The notes beneath the pieces were generated by a model, which saw only the letters and a list, made by a program, of their open reading frames with translations, was not told where the DNA came from and searched no databases. Position numbers and translations under genes: made by a program. Below, one piece after another: positions 26,201 to 64,000 of a DNA stretch of 64,000 nt (positions are counted from its first letter, which is position 1; each line of letters opens with the position of its first letter). The DNA is taken from positions 806,001 to 870,000 of the forward strand of contig JAGFBZ010002567.1 of the NCBI GenBank assembly GCA_018398805.1, read 5' to 3'. The DNA comes from Hirundichthys speculiger (Eukaryota; Chordata; Actinopteri; Beloniformes; Exocoetidae).

Positions 26201-26248
26201 AAGCGGAAGGTCATCTGTGTCAGGGTTTAGGTCCAAACTCGGCTCCAT
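1927..26248 (-). CDS. aopep: aopep, aminopeptidase O (3'-partial gene, 6 visible coding exons)
   Basis: M1-family zinc aminopeptidase O, which removes N-terminal residues from peptides (angiotensin IV generation has been described for the mammalian enzyme). Six exons are recognised: 25,440-26,248; 23,328-23,497; 22,162-22,408; 21,104-21,317; 20,583-20,707; and 1,927-2,053. Phases agree across the first five. The catalytic exon carries HEIAH, then 18 residues, then the third zinc ligand Glu in WISEGFA. Mammalian AOPEP has about 21 residues (SPHIMFLSQS...) between the fifth exon and the catalytic exon; I could not find that short exon, though the phases would tolerate its absence. The C-terminal third (including the armadillo-like leukotriene-A4-hydrolase-type region) lies below base 1. 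No stop or frameshift is seen in the visible exons. Confidence 0.92.
2558..2652. repeat. two neighbouring perfect hairpins
   Basis: First: tttgaggattattt, gtcc, aaataatcctcaaa (2,558-2,589, 14-bp arms). Second: aaatatcaaa, cacg, tttgatattt (2,629-2,652, 10-bp arms). About 40 bases apart, 0.5 kb upstream (gene sense) of the aopep catalytic exon. Confidence 0.88.
3991..4029. repeat. perfect 17-bp inverted repeat (hairpin)
   Basis: Left arm ttggtggatgatgcact (3,991-4,007), five-base spacer ttgag, right arm agtgcatcatccaccaa (4,013-4,029). Perfect pairing. In the aopep intron; origin unknown. Confidence 0.92.
4185..4387. mobile_element. isolated Tc1 terminal repeat
   Basis: About 200 bases matching the terminal region of the element at 23,841 in reverse complement: gagaccatcaaagtcaaaatgag, cagtttcaacat, gcaaatcattgcattctg, tgtcccaacttttggtactggggttg, ending beside TA at 4,388. 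No transposase remains. It may be a solo terminus or the remnant of a truncated copy. Confidence 0.8.
4992..5053. repeat. 29-bp near-perfect inverted repeat (hairpin)
   Basis: Arms 4,992-5,020 and 5,025-5,053 pair with only two mismatches around a four-base loop ctgt; the inner part gttttaaatggcaggt/acctgccatttaaaac is perfect. Confidence 0.92.
6731..7425 (-). mobile_element. LINE reverse-transcriptase 3' fragment, decayed
   Basis: Reads on the minus strand as the end of a non-LTR retrotransposon ORF2: RNRARGSVIQEGLRVKSLLH followed by GQFRFFGHVVRIFLD, matching the fish LINE motif RVRSSVIREELGVEPLLLHIERSQ..GHLVRMPPGRL. Further upstream come ECEIDRH-like and AAECEAA-like remnants with many stops. 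The plus-strand left end is the typical catccatcca repeat tail. LINE clade not determined. Confidence 0.75.
8082..8438. repeat. common teleost interspersed repeat (LINE 3'-end type)
   Basis: Carries the well-known fish repeat landmarks in order: ccatctatctat, ctgcttaatcctctgcaaggttacggggatctg, cctggacaggtcgccagtccatcgcag, aatttagaaccaccaattaacctgacatgcatgtctttggactgtgggagg, gagaacatgcaaactccacacagaaa, and gtgctaaccactaagccaccgtgc. It looks like an L2/Maui-like LINE end, but the class is uncertain. Confidence 0.8.
13917..14160. repeat. decayed copy of the same interspersed repeat, opposite orientation
   Basis: ggcagcacagcagtgtggtgg, gtggagtttacatgtact and cagtccatgtctttggact match the reverse complement of the element at 8,082. 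Degraded. Faces the half copy that starts about 25 bases downstream. Confidence 0.65.
14180..14412. repeat. second half copy of the interspersed repeat
   Basis: gatttagaatcaccaatcaacctaatatgcatgtt, acacagaaaggccccacggtgagccttgaact and gtgctaaccacagcaccactgtgg follow the orientation of the 8,082 copy. An A-rich insert (about 14,274-14,292) interrupts it. Its 3' end is continuous with the 36-bp minisatellite. Confidence 0.7.
14379..14662. repeat. 36-bp minisatellite, 8 units
   Basis: Units of 34-36 bases of the form tgttagctgacagtgctaac + cactgcaccaccgtgg, starting at 14,379, 14,414, 14,450, 14,486, 14,522, 14,556, 14,592 and 14,628. The unit is the terminal part of the retroelement copy immediately before it. 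A plus-strand ORF reads through the array as a 12-residue repeat (LADSANHCTAM-like), but this follows from the 36-bp period and is not evidence of a gene. Confidence 0.9.
19780..20115 (+). mobile_element. LINE endonuclease-domain fragment, decayed
   Basis: Two plus-strand frames together give pieces of a non-LTR retrotransposon ORF2 endonuclease: MRSLAHKMEDLR (compare fish LINE NVRSLANKMDEL), MTGTWVFHQDT (compare FTETWL), GMAVLFNNRWCN and VKERLCTSDTELF. At least one frameshift separates them. Short, dead fragment; clade uncertain (Rex1/L2-like on these motifs). Confidence 0.65.
20191..20258. repeat. (TA)n microsatellite
   Basis: About 68 bases of alternating T and A with a single g near 20,199. 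In the aopep intron, 325 bases from coding exon 5. Confidence 0.95.
20583..20707 (-). CDS. aopep: aopep coding exon 5
   Basis: 125 bases, phase 0 in, phase 2 out. It reads MTVLKLLPRCLAAAHAVLGV then HPFSRLDVLIVPAGFSSLGM; the mammalian protein has AAHSVLGAHPFSRLDVLIVPANFPSLGM. Acceptor ttttcag, donor gtaagg. Confidence 0.92.
21104..21317 (-). CDS. aopep: aopep coding exon 4
   Basis: 214 bases, phase 2 in, phase 0 out. A variable serine-rich beginning (QTTSSDSAFCHSSLEDEE) leads into the conserved CSHGDYPCRFTEWSA, IPHRVFSPACLL. Mammalian AOPEP has CSHMEYPCRF and IIPHRVFAPVCL. Acceptor ctgcag, donor gtgggg. Confidence 0.9.
21971..22656. repeat. pair of ~76-bp direct repeats flanking aopep exon 3
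   Basis: Copies at 21,971-22,047 and 22,581-22,656 share taacgtatt.gtcataaaa, ttgc.cac and a common end atttcagcat, with gaps and substitutions between. They could be two halves of one dispersed element or a local duplication. Confidence 0.6.
22162..22408 (-). CDS. aopep: aopep coding exon 3
   Basis: 247 bases, phase 1 in, phase 2 out. It contains FLIWKYYVTMPASTFTLAVG, HWHKVSAETLPTLEKE and a variable Lys/Glu/Ser-rich remainder. Mammalian AOPEP has YYYVTMPMPASTFTIAVGCW. Acceptor cttcag, donor gtattt. Two ~76-bp direct repeats flank this exon in the introns (21,971-22,047 and 22,581-22,656). Confidence 0.89.
23328..23497 (-). CDS. aopep: aopep coding exon 2
   Basis: 170 bases, phase 2 in, phase 1 out. 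It reads VCVYTAGSPINNRALFPCQE then PPVAMSTWQATVRAPSECVV and LMSGEEQ. AOPEP of mammals has CVYTVGSPINNRALFPCQEPPVAMSTWQATVRA. FPCQEP is an M1-family hallmark segment. Acceptor cttccag, donor gtaagc. Confidence 0.93.
23674..23838. repeat. fish interspersed repeat fragment with tRNA B-box-like motif
   Basis: gtggtttgatccccagc resembles a B box of a tRNA-derived SINE; gtgtccctgggaaagacactgaatccca is a common fish repeat phrase (usually ...gggcaagacactgaacccc). The Tc1 element at 23,841 is inserted at its end. Confidence 0.5.
23841..25240 (+). mobile_element. Tc1/mariner transposon, full length but defective
   Basis: About 1,400 bases bounded by TA dinucleotides (23,839-23,840 and 25,241-25,242). 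The termini are inverted (tacaacctcattt... against ...ggaactggggttata), with similarity running about 75 bases inward. The interior carries a decayed plus-strand Tc1 transposase: an uninterrupted stretch at 24,374-24,616 (SLLDITAWTQEHLQKSPSVN...), then RLFQGRPCIFKQGNTKPHTA, ACSPDLSPTENIWHI. The usual QDNAKPHTA has become QGNTKPHTA, so the second catalytic Asp is Gly, and frames are broken. It inserted in the aopep intron between exons 1 and 2, antisense to the gene. Confidence 0.9.
25440..26248 (-). CDS. aopep: aopep coding exon 1 (start codon)
   Basis: 809 bases, 269 codons plus two bases. I chose the ATG at 26,248 (context gaaATGG): it gives MEPSLDLNPDTDDLPLRANT, aligning with mammalian MDIQLDPARDDLPLMANT. 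An apparent start nine bases upstream is TTG. Then HILIRHYVLDLTVHFDSNVI (beta-sheet N-terminal domain), an acidic Glu/Lys-rich variable stretch (about residues 55-130), then DDFTLVLDCCDLDVLKVEEV, conserved, and WSLQVRKKGV, FYKTRPNGGSVRWTKDQDN. Donor gtttgt at 25,439. Confidence 0.93.
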
Positions 26249-26999
26249 TTCACACAAATTAAATCAAAAGTGAGCAGAGGATGGTTAAAATAGGAGGCAA
26301 AAGGTGACTGAGTGCATATGCCTGTTGATACTTAAAGCTTCAGTTGCACAGACACATTGACTTCTGTCTATTTGTCAGGAAGCCAAATCTGTCAGGGTCT
26401 GTATTCTCAAACTTAACAGCATTCAAACTCCATCTGGTCACACATTCCACAAATGCTTTCTAACAGTTTCATGATCTCATTTTTGATCTGCATTAATGAG
26501 GCAGTATTAACAAAACACCACAGCTCAGAGAGAGTTGCAGCTATCTTTATGAAGTGTATCAAAGCTTAACAGCTGTATTTAAAAGAACAATGCTGTCATA
26601 ATCCATGTGTTTAGACTGCTCGTGGCACGAAGAAATTTTGGCAAAGCATGGGTGTAATCACGATTTACAGCGGGAATAATTGTAAAGACTTACACAGCAA
26701 CATGAAAAGCAGAATCTGGCATTACAGTGATATAAATCTTCAAGTTTGGCTCTGAAAGTCACGACAAATGAGCAGAATTGAGATGTAATCAAAGGAGTTA
26801 AACATTATCATTACAGGTTTAGGTGCTGAATCTTCAGACTACATTTAGATACAGACTACATAGCCAGTGTGAAAATATAACCTATATGTGTTATTAGCAC
26901 CATGAACCTGATGACTAAAGACAAGTGGGGACACCTGACAGCTCAGTTATGAGCTGTGAAAAAACTACCCGGCTGTTTGACGCTGACAGAAGTTACTCC

Positions 27000-27240
27000 C
27001 GGCTAACTTTCATCGCAGCATGTTCCCTCTCATTAAACACTGAAAAACAGAGCAGCGGCGTCGCCAGCAATTACCAAATTCATTTTCGCTGAATGGTCAC
27101 TTTCCAGTAATTTATTAAATTCCCCACATACCGCTGAGCATCATGAGTACTCGCCTGTCTTGAATGACAATACAACTGAGCTTTAACCGTCATGTCGTCT
27201 CGCAGTGATGTCGTCACAAGTATGCGACGGTAACTGATTG
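27000..27240 (-). promoter_or_regulatory. probable aopep promoter / 5' UTR exon
   Basis: This short patch is richer in C, G and CpG than its surroundings (e.g. gcggcgtcgccag, gacgtcatgtcgtctcgc-like runs) and lies 0.8-1.0 kb upstream of the aopep ATG. A good donor-like site on the minus strand (CAGCG|gtatgt, exon end at 27,132) suggests a noncoding first exon. No TATA box was identified. Inferred from position and composition only. Confidence 0.35.
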
Positions 27241-27318
27241 TAGTTCTTCACTTTCCCGCTTCAAACTTGCTTTCTAGTTTCAAACAAACTCTAACCTGCT
27301 TTCAACCTTCGAGTGTAC

Positions 27319-27345
<27 letters not shown>
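27319..27345. repeat. (AAT)n microsatellite
   Basis: Nine or so aat units, in the intergenic region between aopep and dock8. Confidence 0.85.
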
Positions 27346-27350
<5 letters not shown>

Positions 27351-29438
27351 TAGAAATAGAACAATTATAGTTAAATATTATTGTTATTATTGATAACATT
27401 ATATTTTGCTTTTCATTAAATGACTGTAAGCTGGCCTATTGTTCAGTCAACCAACAGATTTTTAAATATTTAACAGTACTTTATTTCTTCCCTATTTATT
27501 TGTATTTCTTACTATTTTCTGAATTTTTTTCTCATGATTGTTTTATTTGATATTATTAATAATAATAACAGTGATTATTTGCTACTCTGATTCAAACACG
27601 TTTAAAACGAGTTCTAACTCAGCTTACTACCGCATTAAAATCATGCTTTTGTATTGCTGTACAAGTAGTCACAATGTCAAACTATAACATAATCGTAATA
27701 AAGGAGCGATTCCTGCACTGAATATACCTGCTTTTTTCTTTAATACTTAAAATGCAATCTTGTGATAATACAAAAATACAAATCTTTTTTTGCAATGCTT
27801 TTACTCACAACAAAGGATTGGGGTCTTAATAGTTTTATTCTGGTTCTTCAACAGCATTGTAGGCACAAAAAGTACAAATTCCACATTTAATGAAACAAAA
27901 GGTATGAAAATAATAACTCATGTATGCAGTCTCTTGTGGTTGAATGCCAGCAATATCATATAACCAGCTTCCAGAATGTTTAAAAAATAAGTATATATTT
28001 TGATCAGTACTTACAGATGATAATCCAAGATGCATAACTTTTATTTTACCAAACAATTTAAAAAGATTGAACAGCAAATAAATACCAAGAAACAATATTC
28101 AAACAAGGATCAATAATCTCTGTAAATGTCTTCCCATTTACACATTTACATTTCTGAAACAGAGTATGAACTGTAACATAACACCAATGTGTTGAGCTAT
28201 TTCATGGATGTCTGACAAATCAGGTTGTCACTATTTGATATTTAGAAGCAGCAATAACTCTCTCTTCTGGAATGTTTTCTGACATATGGGATAAACATAA
28301 TTTGCTTTGCAAAGTACAGCTGTGTGGAGTGCCTCAAAATATAGCAAGTCTAGCTAGGTTTCCCAGCTCTCCAGTAAATAAGGAAGGAAATAAATTTGGC
28401 ACTACGTGTTTCATAGGAAGTAGTCATTTTACAAAGAGCTACTAAGACTACTGGAACACTTTTTTACAACACACTCAGAGTTCTACCATAATTCATATTT
28501 ATTTTCTAATGAATCTCGTTATTCTTTATCTAAAAATACATTTTGATAAAATGAAGCGGAAAAAATACTTTTTCATAAACTTGTAAACACCTTGGTCATC
28601 ATTTGATGCAATACCTCTGCTATATACAACATAGAGATTTTCTGTTTTCTCAGAGAAGTCTAAGAAAGGCCCATCTACCTTCTGTGAGTAGTTCATCTCT
28701 TTTATTATTTCCATATCTAAGTACAGTGTGAACAGCAGTTAAAAGGCAAAAATGGCCCTCAGAGTAAAGACAATAAATTGTACCAATTTTTTTCAGTGCA
28801 CTAATCTACCCAGACTCTTACTGCTTTAACTGGCACATGTCATGCATAGTTGCTGAGAGTAGATTTTCAGAAGGTCCTCAGTTAAAAAAAAAAAAAAAAA
28901 CAAAACAAAAAACCCAGAACCACTGATCATCACTGAGTACAAAGTGACCTCAGTATGGCACAAAAAACTTCTACTCCTTGTTTTATCTGAATAAAGTCAT
29001 TCATTCAAGCATTAGCAGACATCCAAGCCCTGGTCTGGTAAGAACCTAAGGAGCTGCTTTACCAACCCCGGAGAAATGTTTGCAGCATTATTCAGACTTG
29101 AAGATTTTACAGTGAAATGCTCAATCAGCTACCATTTGCCTGTGAATCATACTTCTTCTATTTTTATGTGCTCACTCACCTTTTGCCTCTTGCCACACAA
29201 AAAAAAAAAACTGTTAGATCATAAAAAAAGATAATAATGCAGCAGGCATTATTACAAAGTGCTATATTCCAAAGGAAACTGTGAGTCCTCAATTTTGGAC
29301 ACCACTCCAGCGCAGAGGACTTCAGAGGTCCGCCAGCAGTTCTTTTAATCCCATCGTTTATACTCGTTCTGTTCAGTGACCATCACTGCATCTTCTTTTT
29401 GTCTCTGTAGCGTTCTCTATCAGACAAACAGCGGCCTT

Positions 29439-62413
<32,975 letters not shown>

Positions 62414-64000
62414 CTAGAGGAAGAAATAAAAGAAAAGCTGAACTTTTAAGAGGAACAACGCTTTAATTACAAAGTAAATAAAAGGTGAATTTTTGTTTTG
62501 CTGTTCAGAGTAATCTTGTAACCTGCAACTGATTTGCCGTAAATCCAATGCTGCCAAATCTTGCAATGTCATCTGTCTGGCCCACTCTACAATTTCCCTT
62601 CTCCCCGACATAATGACCTCAGGCTAGGAACTGAGCCATATGTCCTGATCTGGCCTGACCTGCTGTGTGTCATGTGATTCAATGCACTGCAGGGCTTTTA
62701 ACCACTCTCTTTCACTCTGTTTATCCCATAGGACTTCTACGTCACTGGCCAGTCCAGAGCACAGCCTAGGAAGCCAAGTGTGTCCAACATGTTTAGCAAA
62801 ATCATCAGAGCTAGCTCCAATTGGACTACTTACTTGTGTAATTATTCTACAGTGATGACTTTAGGGTTTGTTTTTCCCCCCAAATCTAATTTTGCTTACT
62901 TATGGCTACTGAAATAAACTGTAAAAAAAAGACCCAGCAATGACTTTGTGATGGAAATGACAAGTCCAGCTGCCTTCTATTTAAGATTTTTAGGATTACC
63001 GTGACTTTGAAAGAATGAAAATCAACACCAGAGTATGAGCCTTCTCATTTTAAACTTATTGTCAGGGTTTTAAAAAGACCATAGTGAAGTCTTCAACCTC
63101 TTTCTGGCAAATAACATTTAAGAATCAAAAGAATATTATCAGTCTGAGTCGGTTGACTGATTTATGTACGAAAAATACATCATCTTCTCTTTAAGACACG
63201 TGTTCACTGTTAACAGAGTTAGCGTTCACATTTTGAGTTAATCAGAATGGACACCATTAAAGTGAGATAAAATGAGAAACAAAGAGTTTAACAACCGTCT
63301 TTAACATTCAATCTTTCCCGAACACAGAGGCATGTGTCTGAGTGGCGGACACAGGCTTTTGCATTGTCTGATGGAGAACACCCGGTGCTGTCAAATTAGC
63401 AACCGCATAGCTAGGTCTGGAATCTCCAAATGCTCCTAAAGCTTCATCAAAAGTCATTTCTAAGTGACAGTTCATTGAATCTGAATTTATAATGTTTGTG
63501 ACTATATTTGTTTGGGGTAAGTTGCAATGCAGTCAGTTGAGAAGTGTTTTTCTCAACAAAGTCTTGCAAAATGACAACAGTTATGAAATGAATTTACAAT
63601 GCGTTCATTGGTTTTAAGTTGCATGTCCGACTTGCCCAACCCTCGTCTGCTTCATAAGCTATCATAAGTAGGCCACTTGTTGGGTCAAACCATATACTTT
63701 TACATTGGCTGATGAACCAGAGAGATGTAATAACACTCAGAGTACTAAAGTTAAAATCTGTGAACATCTACAGCAGATTTCAAAATCTGAAACAACAAAA
63801 GTGATGCAAACAAAAACAAACGGCACCAAATTTTCATTAACACACAAGAAAGAGCAGCAAGCCATGCGGGATGACTGAAGAAGAGTTTTAAGACTATTGA
63901 GGAGAAGGAGAAACAAATCCATCAAGAAGAGCCATGGCCAAAGTAAACATAAAACTAAAACAGTTAACATCCTAGAGATAAATCGGTCAGGGGTAAATGC
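62414..64000 (-). other. dock8 intron (upstream part, incomplete)
   Basis: I found no coding exon here. The expected preceding DOCK8 segment (the one containing IEPLFASIALYD in mammals) is not present in any frame I inspected. Sequence is AT-rich with no clear repeat. A minus-strand ATG-started ORF near 62,611 runs through the acceptor of exon 1, but its upstream part bears no resemblance to DOCK8 and is intronic. Confidence 0.6.

Larger units (their letters stand above)
26249..29438 (-). other. dock8-aopep intergenic region and UTRs
   Basis: Holds the dock8 3' UTR and the aopep 5' region. Candidate minus-strand AATAAA signals for dock8 are seen at 28,701-28,706 and near 27,834-27,839; which is used cannot be told. 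Sequence from about 27,300 to 28,600 is very AT-rich with an (AAT)n tract at about 27,319-27,345. No coding segment is recognised. Confidence 0.5.

Noticed and set aside
62414..62611. Minus-strand ORF from an ATG at 62,611 as a possible alternative dock8 start
   Set aside because: It runs into the exon 1 acceptor, but its N-terminal part shows no DOCK8 similarity, and exon 1 is in the middle of the family protein; several exons must lie upstream.

Overview
This window is vertebrate nuclear DNA, almost certainly from a teleost fish. It holds short coding islands flanked by GT/AG splice sites inside AT-rich introns, plus fish-type interspersed repeats (a Tc1/mariner element, a hAT element, several decayed LINE fragments) and microsatellites. 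It is not prokaryotic or viral. Two genes are recognisable, both on the minus strand and head to tail.

Upper gene, about 29.4-62.4 kb and continuing beyond the window: dock8, a DOCK-C family guanine nucleotide exchange factor (CDC42/Rac activator). I can place 40 coding exons with splice phases that chain without a break from 62,413 down to the stop codon at 29,439. They total 5,407 coding bases, which is divisible by three only after removing one base. That base is a single-nucleotide insertion in the third visible exon (about 61,864). It shifts the frame and gives a TAA a few codons later. The visible part corresponds to about 1,801 residues: the C-terminal 85 percent of a protein of about 2,100 residues, including the whole DHR-1 (C2-like, lipid-binding) and DHR-2 (catalytic GEF) domains. 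The N-terminal ~300 residues must lie above 64,000.

Lower gene, below about 27.2 kb and continuing below base 1: aopep (aminopeptidase O, an M1-family zinc aminopeptidase). Six coding exons are visible: the first (ATG at 26,248), four more down to 20,583, and, after an 18.5-kb gap, the catalytic exon at 1,927-2,053 with HEIAH and the downstream zinc-ligand Glu. One short exon expected in the 18.5-kb gap was not found. The C-terminal exons lie outside the window.

Between the genes (about 27.2-29.4 kb) lies AT-rich sequence with candidate dock8 polyadenylation signals and a likely aopep promoter near 27.0-27.24 kb. The two proteins have no obvious functional link. Their adjacency is a synteny observation: in human, DOCK8 (9p24) and AOPEP (9q22) lie on different arms of chromosome 9.

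Repeats: Tc1 element 23,841-25,240 (dead transposase); isolated Tc1 end near 4,185-4,387; hAT element 44,638-45,386 with a perfect 8-bp target duplication; LINE fragments at 6.7-7.4, 8.1-8.4, 13.9-14.4 and 19.8-20.1 kb; a 36-bp minisatellite at 14.4-14.66 kb grown from a retroelement tail; a 165-bp (GA)n array immediately next to a dock8 splice donor; several strong hairpins. I see no sign of a previously undescribed biological system. The most notable items are the dock8 frameshift, the splice-site-abutting (GA)n array and the minisatellite.
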